In this document: piece by piece, positions 22,436-33,593 of the stretch
How the letters are laid out: each line of letters opens with the position of its first letter
Position numbering within the stretch: the stretch's first letter is position 1
NCBI GenBank assembly: GCA_001910725.1
Contig: MJGA01000023.1
Coordinates: 310,001-374,000, forward strand
Source: Phanerodontia chrysosporium
Taxonomy: Eukaryota; Basidiomycota; Agaricomycetes; Polyporales; Phanerochaetaceae
DNA: 64,000 nucleotides
Reading direction: 5' to 3'
Program-made: the position numbers and the translations under genes
The notes under the pieces: generated by a model
What the model saw: only the letters and a program-made list of their open reading frames with translations
What the model was told of the DNA's origin: nothing
Database searches by the model: none

Positions 22436-24137
22436 ATGGATCGCTGTCCCGCAGAGCTATGGACCAGGATTGCAAGTCACGCCTGCACGGACGGGGGTTA
22501 CACGGGAAGCTCGCTGTCCCTGGTGTCGCGTGCGATGTACCAGGCCGTCGAACCCGTGCGCTACCACTCCGTGTCTCTCCTCGGAGACGAGCAGCTCGTC
22601 GACTTTTCCGCTCGGCTCATGGCGCTGAGTCATCTACCTATCATTCACCATCTCTTCATCGCAGACCTTCATGTTAAGCGGGTTGGCGCAGCAACGACCG
22701 GCATTTCAATTGGATGAACCAGAGACTACATAACGTCATAACGTCTTCCGCCCCCAATTTGATCACCCTATCTATCTATGCCTCGAGTTTCAATCTTGTT
22801 ATGGACGATGTCCGATTTCCCTGCCTCCGCGACCTCACAATCTCTACTTCCACCTCCCTGGGGCGCACGGCGAAGTGAACGTGGATTCGCGTTTTCCTGT
22901 GCTGCATCGATTACACATCCTTCCCCCATTTAGTCGCGATATCTACGGTTCGCTCACCGTCCTACCGATTACCAGCGACTCAGAGTTGTGGCGTAACATG
23001 ACAGGTTACACCTCTCGCATCACGCATCTCAGACTGTCCAGCACCATCATAGACGGTTACTTCCTCCAATTTCTCCGCGTCTTGCTCAAGATGCCACTCG
23101 AGAAAGACGAACCGTTCACCCCGAAGGACATTCGACGGGCGCGCGCTGCGGCCTCGCAGCTACCCGCCTTGCGATACTTATTCGTTCAAGTTAGGAGACT
23201 GCCCCAGCCCCTGTGCTATTACTGTAACGCGGTCGTCACAGACGATGTGCAGGAGAAACTCGCGGCTATCTGCGAGGTCTCGATGCACGAAGATAATGTC
23301 GGGAATGTGAAGCTTGTGTTGCTACCGGAGCGCATATGGGCCCAGACTACAACTATCGTGACGCCTACGCAGACTGGCGCTCAGTAATCGAGAGTACAGA
23401 CGGCCCGTGGACTAGTGCCCCGAGACATTGGAGAATTCTACATCGTCTAGCGTTCATGATCATAGAGAGGGTAGTGTATCTCCGGCGGTACGTTGTTTGC
23501 TGGTAGATGTCAGTGCGATCGCTCACGCTCCTTAGCACTACGTCAGTCCGCCACATTCGCCTACAAGGCCCATCTCGCCGCGAATCGAATGGGTCAGCGG
23601 TATAAGGAGATCACCACCGTTTTCCGTCGCCACACCACCCGTACCTTCTGTTGTGGCGAGCCCCGCCGGACTACCCACTGAGGAAACACGCCGAGCGGCA
23701 CAGACCGGTGAAGCAGAGCTCTCGCGACTTGCGGCCGCTTTCACTTCCCTCAAGGCTCCATCGCGATGAGCAACCAGGTGCACCGTCTCGACCGTCGCCT
23801 TGCATCCGAGATGTCAGCGCGCGAGCTCTGTCTCAGCCTGCAGCTCATCGCGACCGACCCTGCAGTCCGCGTTGACCTCCAGCGACGCGTCGACCAGCAC
23901 AACGAGGCTATCGCCGACCTCGAACGCGAGCTCAGTGCAGCGGAGGGCCGCCTTCTAGAGACAGACGTGGAGGTTGCGGATTCTGTCAATGCCGCAGCTA
24001 CATCGTTGCGCGAGCAGTTCCCTCGACTGCCCTCTGTCTCACCGGAACTTGAAAGTCTGCACGACTTGGCAGCGGAGCCAGGTGTTGTCGCCGGTGATCC
24101 TATATGGGATACCGAAGAGGGTATCCTTTGGGACTGA
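22436..24137 (+). CDS. F-box-like protein 1 with C-terminal coiled coil (several frame breaks)
   Basis: First of three local paralogues. The N-terminus MDRCPAELWTRIASHACTDG followed by GSSLSLVSRAMYQAVEPVRY is the F-box-like signature of this mushroom family, which in general links SCF ubiquitin ligase to a target; no target is known here. The middle resembles degenerate leucine-rich repeats (PNLITLSIYASSFNLVMDDV, TSRITHLRLSSTIIDGYFLQ, ASQLPALRYLFVQVRRL). A C-terminal helical segment (QVHRLDRRLASEMSARELCL, DLQRRVDQHNEAIADLEREL) should form a coiled coil. The tail ends WDTEEGILWD. Frame breaks of one missing base occur near 22,690, 22,868, 23,340 and 23,755. It may be a pseudogene, or an intact gene with sequence errors. 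It is convergent with dioxygenase 1, stops 151 nt apart. Confidence 0.65.
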
Positions 24138-24288
24138 TAGCTTTCTGTGCTTCTCTTTCTGGAGCGGCGAACCGCCTGCCTCTGCGATTCACACTGCTTA
24201 GAAATACACGTATATGTAGCTGCAACAATATGCATGCCGGAATACGCAAAAAGCTGAATACAGTGATGCGAGAATTTGTAGCACCTCG

Positions 24289-25697
24289 TCAATATGTCGT
24301 TCCATGCGAAGGCAGCCCTTCAGGGAAGAATTGCTTGAATAGTTCTGGATAGTGCTGCTGGGCGACGTCAGGGTGGCTCCTGCATTATAGATTAGTTGAC
24401 AGCTCAAAGCCTGCGAGCTTCACAGCAAGGACACACTTCACACGTCCTATCAACGCGACGAGCCCGGCAGGAAGCTGTTGATACTCGGCGTAGTTCACGG
24501 CTGAGTATCAGTATCAGTATAAGAGCAGTGAGGCCAACAAAACGTGGAACGCACCCTCTGACCAGAGCGGCCCTCTATCCTCCTTGATCTTCATAACCTC
24601 AGGGGGTACTAGGGGCGGTTAGCCTTCATCGGTCCCAACATGAGCAAGTATGCCTACGCTCTAGGACTTCGTGGCCTATGATCCTGTCGCGGCGTATCAT
24701 CTGGAAGAAAGGTATCGAGTAGCGTGGCGTTGACCCCTTTTCTGGAGACAGAACGCGATGAGGCGTAGCGATGGCGACTCCCTGGGTAATCGTTTCCAGA
24801 GCTGCAGGTTAAGTTGTCGTCGGTTGATAGACTGCCTGTGACAAAACATATTTACGCACCCTTCCCGATATTCACGACGAATGTCCCTGGGATCGGTGGG
24901 GCATCGATCCACTCGCCAGACAAGTTCTGCACTTGCAGTCCGCGATGCGGGGATGCCTGAAGTAACTATCACCTCCATTAGCCCTTGCTCTTGAGCTGCA
25001 CGACCTGGGAGCGCAGCGTACCAGCGTCAGGAAGCCCCCGTCATAGTGCGGGCCCACGCCCTGATTTTCGTCGTCCTCTGACGCAGGGTAATTCACGAGC
25101 TTGAGGCGGTCCTGGTTCCCATCGGGCTCGAAGCACGGCGCGAACGCGTCGGGCGGGAGCCCGAGGGCCTCCGCCGCGAGCGCGAGAAGCTGCCCGCTGA
25201 GCTCCTGCAGGCTCTGCGCGTAGTGCATGCACGTCGCGCGGAAGCCGGGAGGACGTCCTCGTCTGGCCACTGCTCTCTATGTGTCAGCGTGTAAGCAGAC
25301 AGCGTGGTCGGCAGCGCACCTGCGACGGGCCCCAGAGGCGCATCCAGTCGGGGTCGCCGGGGGCGGACCGCGGGCCCGTGCTCGTGCCAAAGTCGAACTG
25401 CTCGCGCTGGTCTGCGCGCCCCTTGGTGCGCTCCGCGCCGAGGCGGCTGTACCCGAAGAAGTGTGCGCTGTGCACCATGCGCACGCGCTCCTTCTGCTCC
25501 GCTGGCAGCGCGAAGAAGGCGGGGCACAGCGCCGCCGTAGCGTCGACGAGTTCTGCCGGCACTGGATGGCGGGCGAGATAGAAGAAGCCAACGCGCGTGA
25601 GCGCAGTGCGCAGCGCTGTGAGGAACTCCGGCTTGGTGGATGGGTTCAGGCAGAGCGAATAGTCGAGGATAGGAATACTCGAAAAGTCCGTCGCCAT
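24289..25697 (-). CDS. 2-oxoglutarate/Fe(II) dioxygenase 1, isopenicillin-N-synthase-like (one frame break)
   Basis: Family reaction: Fe(II) and usually 2-oxoglutarate drive hydroxylation or ring chemistry on a small molecule; substrate unknown. The N domain starts MATDFSSIPILDYSL and contains VRMVHSAHFFGYSRLGAERT and DQREQFDFGTSTG. The catalytic core has HxD in VGPHYDGGFLTL, the distal His in PHRVLSPEKGS and the co-substrate R-x-S in TPRYSIPFFQ, so the full iron triad is present. The exon carrying LLQASPHRGLQVQNLSGEW begins after an AG at a GATAG acceptor. The C-terminus is SHPDVAQQHYPELFKQFFPE, stop at 24289. Seven or more exons. One base is missing near 25,245 in the GG run of DVLPGFRATC. 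It is convergent with F-box 1 and divergent from F-box 2. Confidence 0.82.
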
Positions 25698-26440
25698 TGC
25701 ACGGTGAAGATGGCTCAAGAGGTCACGCTAAGCTTGAGAAGAAACAAGGTGCCACACAGAATATATCTGTGGTACCCGATGTGTTGTGTGAACGTCAAGG
25801 CCCATTGCGTGATAATACCTCACGGTGGTCAGGAGACAACCCCGCCGGCTGGGCGGTGCTGCTGTGAACATTCCACGTGGCTATCGCGTATCACCGAACT
25901 ACTCCTCGCTATCATCACCCTGCTCTCATCCATAATCGCCCTTCCTGCAAGTATACACTACAGAACTGCACGTGCTGAGAATTTGGCAGTACATTTCCAA
26001 CTCTCGTAGACTCTGGGCTCTGTATACGCAGCGTAGCTGACGACTCTTTACAAAGTTTCTCTCGAAGCCTTCAGTGTATACCATGCTCCATTTTCGTACT
26101 TCGCTCACTGCGGCATTGCTACTAGTAGCTCCCCTTGACATCTGTGAGCGCCCCAAATCTGACAACCTGAAGACTTGGTATCATAATTACTTCCAGGCAT
26201 GTGCGTAAGAGAGGTTTCGCAATAACGGCACATGTGTATGAGGACTCGCTCCTCGGTCCTCGGTGCAGTGTGACTGGAATGAAAGCAATACGATAACTTT
26301 CTAGACCTAAACTCAATCAAAGTCATATCATCATGTACAGCTACGCTCTCACGGTAGTGTTTCCATCCCCACACCTCTCCCTATCCTTGTGCATTTTGCG
26401 GCCTTCGCCCATTTGTACCTCATCCTCATTCGCTGTCACC
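25698..26440. other. Intergenic between divergent dioxygenase 1 and F-box 2
   Basis: No gene seen. Both promoters must lie here. An AATATATCTG at about 25,759 could be the TATA element of dioxygenase 1, about 60 nt before its ATG. Confidence 0.4.
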
Positions 26441-28060
26441 ATGGATCGCTGTCCCCTCGAGCTCTGGACGAAGATTGCCAGCCATGCCTGTACGGACGGC
26501 GGTATACCGGGTGCTCGTTGTCCCTGGTGTCGCACGCCATGTACCAGGCTGTCGATCCTGTCCGCTATCAGTCCGTGGCTCTCATCGGAAACGAGCAACT
26601 CGTCGATTTTGCAGCTCGACTCGCCGTGCTGCGTCGTCCACCTGTCATTCGCCATCTCTTCATCGCAGATCTTCACGTGGAGAGAAGCGGCACAACGAGG
26701 ACCTGTATCTCTCGAGAATCACCCAAAGATTGCATAATATCATCCTCTGTTCTGCACCGAACGTGATCACCTTGACCATTCACGACTGGATCTTCAATCT
26801 TGTTATTGACGACGTTATATTTCCCTGCCTCCGCGACCTCATGATTTCCAGGTCAAACTCTCCCAAGGCCCTAGGCGAGGAGGACTTGAACCTACGCTTC
26901 CCTGCGCTGCGCCGACTGTGCATGCTCCCTCCACTACTACGCCCCTACGACTCTCCAACGTTTACTCCAGCGACTGTCAACACCAGCCGAACGTTCTGGA
27001 TTGACCTGACACGCTATACATCGCGCATCACACACCTCACGCTACTCGACGCAAATATGGATGGCTATTTCCTACAATTTCTCCGCATGTTACTCCACCT
27101 CCCAGTCGAGACGAACCACTACTTCAACGCAACCGACATCCGGGAGGCGCACGACGTAGTGGCGCAGCTGTCCTCGCTCCGGCACATGTTCGTGCAGCTC
27201 GAGAGGCCGAGACACTACATGTGCTCGCAGTGCGGCAGGGGCATAACGGCCAGCTTGGAGGCAGGGCTTCTGTGTATCAGCGACGAGTCGACGCGCGAAG
27301 ACAGTGTCGCGAGCGCAACGCTGGAAGTGCTGCCGCCGCTTAGATGGCCCAGGGATATACCTTCAGAGAGGCCTACACGGACTGGTGCTCAGCAGTTGAG
27401 GGCGCGGATGGCCGTGGGCTGGTCCTGTTAAAGCCTCGGAAGAGCCGCCATCGGCTGTTGTGCGCGGAGGCTGCCAACGCGCATGCCATCGCGCAGTCCG
27501 TCCCTTCTGGTATGTTATTCTTGAGTCAAATTTGTTCTGCTGCTGAGCTGCTCTAGAACGAACGTAGATCGCCACCGGTTGTGTGCACCTTACTTCGTAG
27601 ACTTCACTCTCCTTCAGGAAGTCGGAGCCCATCGCCAATTGTTCCCCCGTTTCGGCTTGATCACCACGATACGAACAAGCTGCACGCACGGGTCTCGCAG
27701 CTCACCTCCGCATTCACCTCTCTGCACCATTCAGTCGCCATGGGCAACGAGGTGCACCAGATCGAACGCCGTCTTGCGTCAGAGATGTCCACACGTGACT
27801 TCTGCCTTAGTCTACAGCTCCTTGTGAGCGACCCGGCTGCCTGCGCTGACCTCCAGCGGCGCGTCGACCAGCACAACGAGGTTATTGTCACGCTCGAGCG
27901 CGATCTCAGTGTGGCGGAGAGTCGCCTGAAGGAAGCGCAGACGTCGTTGGAGCGATCAATGATCCAGTCTCCGTCCTTGGGCACACTCCGGCTGCAGCGC
28001 TGCACGGCCGGGAGGCTGACCCTGGCAGGCAGGGAAGTCGTAGGTTGGAGGATTATATGA
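26441..28060 (+). CDS. F-box-like protein 2 with C-terminal coiled coil (several frame breaks)
   Basis: Second paralogue. It starts MDRCPLELWTKIASHACTDG; the next stretch GCSLSLVSHAMYQAVDPVRY lies in a frame shifted by one missing base near 26,503. The middle part is well preserved: PNVITLTIHDWIFNLVIDDV, LNLRFPALRRLCMLPPLLRP, TSRITHLTLLDANMDGYFLQ, VAQLSSLRHMFVQLERPRHY. The C-terminal helix (EVHQIERRLASEMSTRDFCL, ADLQRRVDQHNEVIVTLERD) is intact. The last residues differ from paralogue 1 and read into GREVVGWRII, so the true end may be lost. Further single-base breaks lie near 26,691 and 27,346, both at the same aligned places as breaks in paralogue 1. An intron near 27,510-27,570 is likely. 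No dioxygenase gene follows it. Confidence 0.62.
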
Positions 28061-31000
28061 TGCCCCAGGGTGCTTCGCCCAGGTTGTTGGGCTGCAGTAT
28101 GTCTGGTTGTGGGCTGTGAGCTTTCCGTTCTTCCAGAAGGGTCTAGTAACATGGTGCACGTACCGGGGGAGGGGATGACAGGGAGGGCGGAAGCGTCGTT
28201 CTTGCCTGATCTATCTAGGTCGTGACTGAGATCAGTCCAGTGCAGTTCACACTTACTTACAATAGCTGTTCTCCCCTCGTCGAATGCTTGGTTGTGCAAG
28301 GATGCAGGAGATAATGGATGATCACACACCACCTGCTGGCTGGAGGACGGTCTCTACTGCGAAGCTCCGCGCTACATTGTCGACTTACCTCCGTATGAAT
28401 GACGGTAAGAAACTGACGTTATAGCTGTTATCTTTGGTTACTTACTTCCCACTAGGGATCGGAAACGTTACGTCAGCAGACGCCTGAACCTCGACGCGTC
28501 GCGACGCGACTGATGTGTGTGCATCACAGCTCTTCGTAAAAGGGCTTTCAGATGAAATCCGGTGCGCAAGACTCAGCACAGTATTTGCTGGATTTATATG
28601 ATATTAGACATCAACTGCAGCGTGAAGCTCCTGCTAGGCTCGAGTACAAGGCGAAGTCCTCTCTAGTACGAGAGGGCGAACTTCCAGCTCTGACGTGGGA
28701 AATCTCCGGTATTTATCCGCCATGAACTGGATACCTTGTCTTGCGGTGTAGAAGGTACGTCAAGGCGAATCAATTGCAGCTGCGCATTACATGCTACTAC
28801 ATAGAGAGCCGCCAGGAATCTGTACAAAGTACAATACACGACATTGCTCTACGAAGGTCGTGACTGGACAGCGATCAGTATTGAATGGCTCCGGCAACTG
28901 CTTGAATTGCGTTCGACCTGCCAGCCAGGGTAAACTGCATCGGGTCCCACGAGAATCTCCGGGACTACCACAGTGTCACCATTCGGTGCTCATCAGGAAC
29001 GGCTGTTGAATGATTGTATCATGCGGCATTTCAGTCCTTCCCGCTGGCAGCCCGGGAGCGCCACACAGGACGAACACGGGCATGACTCGCCACCTTGGAT
29101 ACCGGGCGCATGTCGGTCGTAGACTAGCATCGGGCATCGCCAACGCGATCAGACAGCCTTGCTGATGGCCTCTGCTGCCGTGCACGCCGAGTTCGCGATA
29201 CAACCGTCGGACGCAGCTCATCGCCGACATAAGCGAAGCCAGAAGGATTCGTGTGGCGGTGTGCGCGGTGGCGAGGAAGCTTCGATGTGGACCTCCTTGT
29301 CAAAACGCAGGATGCGTTCGCACTGCGACAACGGCGACGTCGCGACTGTCGTGCGCTACGCTCCGTACATACCATTCCCAGTATTGGGATCCATCAGGCC
29401 CGTGCCTCCGCGGGACGTGCTCGGAACACGCCGAAAGCGACAGGGCGCGATGTGCGGCGGATGAGCGTATCTCGAGAAGCGGCCCGACAGCGAGCTCAGG
29501 CCGTTGATGTCGTTAGGCGGCGCGTGGCGCGAGCTGTGCACGGGCATCATTTGCCGCAGGGCAACACTACAATCGTGTTTGCGGTCCTTTCTAAAGCCAT
29601 TCGACGCTATTTCCCGGCGGATAAACGCGGGTGGAGGCAGAAGGTGCCGTATTGATTACCTTCAGTGTCCAGTCAAGCTGCGAACAGAAGCTTTGCGGTA
29701 GCCGGCAAGATATGTAAACCAAGATATCAAGGCTATTGTCGCTCCAATGAGGGCATAACACATGGCAGCGAAACCCTATCAAGGCGTATCAGAACGCCAA
29801 GCCTCTCGAGAATGGAGTTGCAGGCTCCTGGTGGCGCAAACAAGCCAGAACAGTACCATAAACGGCAGGTCTTGTGGTTCGTCTGCGCATCTCACGCTAC
29901 ACCGCCCCGCTGTCCATCCGAGAGCAGCACTTGTTTACTACCTAGGGTCCTGCCAGGGTCGGCCCAGCTGCCTGCGGCTCGCAGCCCGGGACGTGAGCGA
30001 GGGGGCAGTGCGCGGGGTTGCATGCGGTCGACGAGCTCGTGGACGTGCGCAGTGGCTCAGCTGACCGCGCGTCCGTGCGCCGCCCCTGAAAAGTGCTACC
30101 GCCGACGCGACAGCAAGTGAGACCGGCCCTGCGTGTGCCAGGCCGCGGCGCACCGCGCGCCGCGCGCGCGCGGAAAACGGGGCGGGAAGCACGCTGGGGG
30201 ACGCGCACGGACGCCCTGGCAGGGTAGCCCTGCTGCGCAGCGCAACGCAGGCGGGCCCGAGGCGGCGCCCGGCTGCGGGGCCCCGCATGGGCCTGCACGG
30301 CTCGGTAGCGATGACAGCAGTATGACGCCCCGAGGACGGGCACGCCCTGTCATGCGACCTCGGTGCCTTGTCGCCCACGACTACGGCGCAGCGGCTCCGA
30401 GGCACGGCAGTCTATTCCTTGGGAAAAGGCCAAGCGCAAGACAGGTCCGCAGGACGAGGTGTGTGAACTGTTTTCATTTCTTTGTTCTGCTAGAAGTGTC
30501 CATTAAGTGTGTTCTTGAGAGTCCGTCAGGGAAGCCATAGTCCGTTCTGCAACAACAATGAAGACAGCCAACAGCCCAACAGCAAAAGGTGGAACGGCCC
30601 CGAACGTAAGAAAAGGAAGTGTCACAGACTGTGGTAGTACTGTAAGTGCGAATAATGGAGAATATAACTATAAGTACGACGACGATGAGTGTCTATGCGT
30701 TAGGCAAGTCTAAACTACATGGATGTGCGAATGAATGTGTCCGATTGTGCGTGAGCGTACGTTGCGGGTAGAGAAAGCAAGATGCAAGGGGGCGCGATTA
30801 ATGCAACAGTAGTGTCCGAGAATGAATCAAGCGAGGTCCGTGAAAGTGTCCCAGTGTCCGTATCAATGCAGGTCCGAAAGCGCAAAGCGAACGAAAAAAA
30901 AGTCTGTGGAAGGAAAGCAGAACGGCTAGCTCGAGTATCTGAACAAACAGTGAAAAGAAAAGAAAAAAAAAATGTCCGCAAAAGGGGGAAAAGGTCCGGT

Positions 31001-31327
31001 GTCCAGCCAAAAAGGCGTGCGTAGCACTGGTCGAAGGGCAAATGTGACAAGGGGTCTGAGTCCATGCTCGGCGAAGGAAGGCGAAGGAAAAAGTGAACGT
31101 GATAGTCGTGTCGTGCAAGAATGAGACAGCCGTCATGTCGTACCACAGTGTCAGGGCCCGCTGACCGAATGAGAAGAGCCATATCGCGCCGCGATGAGTG
31201 TGCCCATGAGCGTACAGTGTCGTCACGAGTATTAAGGTCGTTTTTTGGGTGCGTGTGCGTGAGTGGGAGTGGGGGAGGGGAGTCGTCGTCGTTCTCGAGT
31301 GTGTGCGCGTGCGTAGGCCGCCTGTCT
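28061..31327. other. Gene-poor 3.3-kb stretch before the Zn2Cys6 gene
   Basis: No gene recognised. About 29,940-30,340 is strongly GC- and CpG-rich, with overlapping Arg/Ala-rich open frames that I regard as spurious. About 30,700-31,320 is probably the 3' untranslated region of the minus-strand Zn2Cys6 gene: purine-rich on the plus strand (long A runs near 30,890 and 30,955), with repeated GTCCG words. I looked downstream of F-box 2 for a dioxygenase remnant and saw none. Confidence 0.45.
30739..30998 (+). repeat. Cluster of seven GTCCG words
   Basis: GTCCG occurs starting at about 30739, 30814, 30836, 30856, 30872, 30974 and 30994, seven times in 260 nt on one strand. On the transcript of the minus-strand Zn2Cys6 gene these would read CGGAC and lie just after its stop codon. 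Confidence 0.5.
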
Positions 31328-33593
31328 CTAGGCCGTGTCGAGCATCTTCTGCATCTTGGCCGCCTCGTACCCTGCATGCGGCGCGTCAGTTTCAGAGGGC
31401 GCTCAGCGGCGGAGCAGGGGGGACGGCGTGCTGACCGAAGAGGGGGAAGCGCGTCCCGAGCTTGGTGAGTGCGTAGAGCAGCGTCGCGAGCTCGCTCCGG
31501 ATGTCGGCGGTGTTGAGCAGCGGCCACGAGGCCTGCATCTGCGCGAGCTCGAACGCGAGCACGCGCGACGCGGTCAGCCAGCACTGCTGCAGCGGGCGTA
31601 AGCAAAACGAGAGAACCGATCAGCGGACAGCAGCGGCGTACCCCGATCAGCGGGTCCAGGTAGTCGAAATCACCCTCGGCGAGGTGCTTGGCGACGAGCA
31701 CGACGGAGCGCGCTGCCCGCACGGACTTTTCCCGGGACAACTGGTCGTCGCCCATGAACGGCTGGTGCAGGCGCACCATCGACGTGTGCGCAAGGCTGTG
31801 CACGAGGAACAGCGTGTACTTGTCGTCGGGCATCGTCGCGGCGACCTGGTGCACCGGCAGAAGCGTCGAGATGAAGCGCGCTACCGTGCTGTCGAACGCC
31901 CGGAAGTTTTCGCTGAAGTTTGTCGACGATGGCAGCCCTGCGCCGAATGATGAGCGGGGGGGCGCAGCAGGAGGAAGAGTGACAGGACGTACTCGGGTTC
32001 CAGCTAGACGAGAGCTTTTGCGAGCCCTCGTAGAGGGCCGACGCTTTGACGCGGAGCGCGGCCGAGCTGAAGCCACCGACAAGCGGGCTGGCCTGCGCCT
32101 GGTGCATGAAGAAGGCCGTGATGACCGGCGAACCGCTGCCAAGGTCGAGTTCGCCCTGGCGGCAGCGACACATGAGAATCGTCGCCGCAGCGGAGGGGAG
32201 CGTGGCACTTACCGCCTCGTACTCCTCCATGCGCTGGGGCCACGGTGTCAGGATCGCGGTGCGCGGGTGCTTGCTGTCGGGGATGATAGACGGACGCTGG
32301 AGCGCAACTGACCAGGCGCGGTCGAGGTTGTAGACCTGCCAGAAGGTCAGGATGCGCTCGCCCTGCTCGATAGCGTCGACGGGTGGCTCGAGGCTGAAGC
32401 TCGTGCCCCACTCTGTGAGCACGCCGTTCGGTGTGCCGTCTGCAGCGCCGATCTGGTGCAGCCCCCACTGTATCGCGAGCGACGCGGCGGAGCTCGCATG
32501 GTAGCTGCCCTCGAGCAGACGCGCGTTCGACAGGAAGTACACTGAGAGGATGCACTGCGCCTGGATGAGGTCGATGACCTTGGCGGGGTCCGCAATGGCA
32601 TCGGTCAGCGCAGTGAGTGCTCGCGAGAGATACAGGGGCTCGTGCTCGCTGAGGTTGCCGGGGCGGGACATGTAGCACGCCCAAAGATAGATGGCGTTCA
32701 TGAGCACAGGATGGCGTCGCTCGGACGGGGGACGGTTCAGCGACTCCCGCAGACGTCCGACATGGACGTCGAGGCCGCACTGGTGGCGGTGTGGAAGGAA
32801 GATTTCCAGGCTGGCGGAAAGGCGTTAGGGGGATATCCATATCAGGCAGGCGCAGCCACACTTACAGCATCTGTGCGAGCTCGAGCGGGGGCTCGTCGGG
32901 AGTGAATGCACCTGCGATCTGACTCGCGGCGAACTCCTGCAGGACATGGAGGTCAGGAGGCTGCTCAGCGAGCGCATGAACGGCGACTGGACTGACATTC
33001 AGGCTTCCCCACTGGTCTTCCCATGACGGCGTGTCCGCGTCTGCAGTCAAAGGCGGAATCAGGATCTGTCAATCAAGGGGCGAGGAAAGAGACTAACCGA
33101 GAGGGAACGGAACCGGTGAGGCAGACGTGGAGAGACTGAATGCGCCTGGCGAATCATGACTCGAAGATGAAGACGACTCTGAAAGGTAGGGCGAGACGGC
33201 ATGGGGGTCAAAGAGCGTGACGGGCGGGGAGGCCTTGTCTGAGCTCTCGAGCTCCTTGATGCGCAACTCTAGGCGTGCAATGTGCTCGCGCATGAGCTGC
33301 GTCCTCGTCTTGCCCTTGCCATCGTCGTACTCGCATCCATCTGACTTCTTTGCTTTAACGCACTGCTGACAGGCGGGCTTTGTGCCGTCGCATTTCTGGC
33401 AGACAGCCATGAGCCCGGGAAGCTGGCAGCAGAGAACAGAGACGCACCATTTTGCGCTTCCTGCATCTTAAGCATGCTTTGCCTGCGCACGGACGGTGAG
33501 TCTGAGGCCGCTCAGGGGGGAAGCTTTGAAATGGGACGCACCTCTCTGAAGTGTGGTGCTAGGACCGGCTGCAGTCGTCCGCTTCTCGGCCAT
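31328..33593 (-). CDS. Zn2Cys6 fungal-specific transcription factor
   Basis: Role: binuclear zinc-cluster DNA-binding regulator with a fungal-specific transcription factor middle domain, nuclear; target genes unknown. Start at 33593 (MAEKRTTAAGPSTTLQR). A 35-nt second exon gives KACLRCRKRKM and the third exon KCDGTKPACQQCVKAKKSDG then CEY, so the six Cys of C-x2-C-x6-C-x6-C-x2-C-x8-C are all present. A short coiled-coil linker follows (MREHIARLELRIKELESSDK). The middle domain shows HPVLMNAIYLWACYMSRPGN, ARLLEGSYHASSAASLAIQW, GERILTFWQVYNLDRAWSVA and FLVHSLAHTSMVRLHQPFMG. The C-terminal exon ends EAAKMQKMLDTA with stop at 31328. About eight exons, near 630 aa. I found phase-correct splice sites throughout and no frame break. 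It stands alone between gene-poor blocks, so its targets cannot be inferred from neighbours. Confidence 0.88.

Noticed and set aside
28061..28800. Search for a dioxygenase remnant after F-box 2
   Set aside because: I looked for the HxD, R-x-S and SHPDV..HYPELF motifs on both strands and found none, so no fourth dioxygenase is claimed.
30798..31226. 142-codon Phe-rich frame on the minus strand
   Set aside because: It is the pyrimidine-rich strand of a purine tract after the stop of the Zn2Cys6 gene; the composition explains the open frame and no membrane protein family fits.
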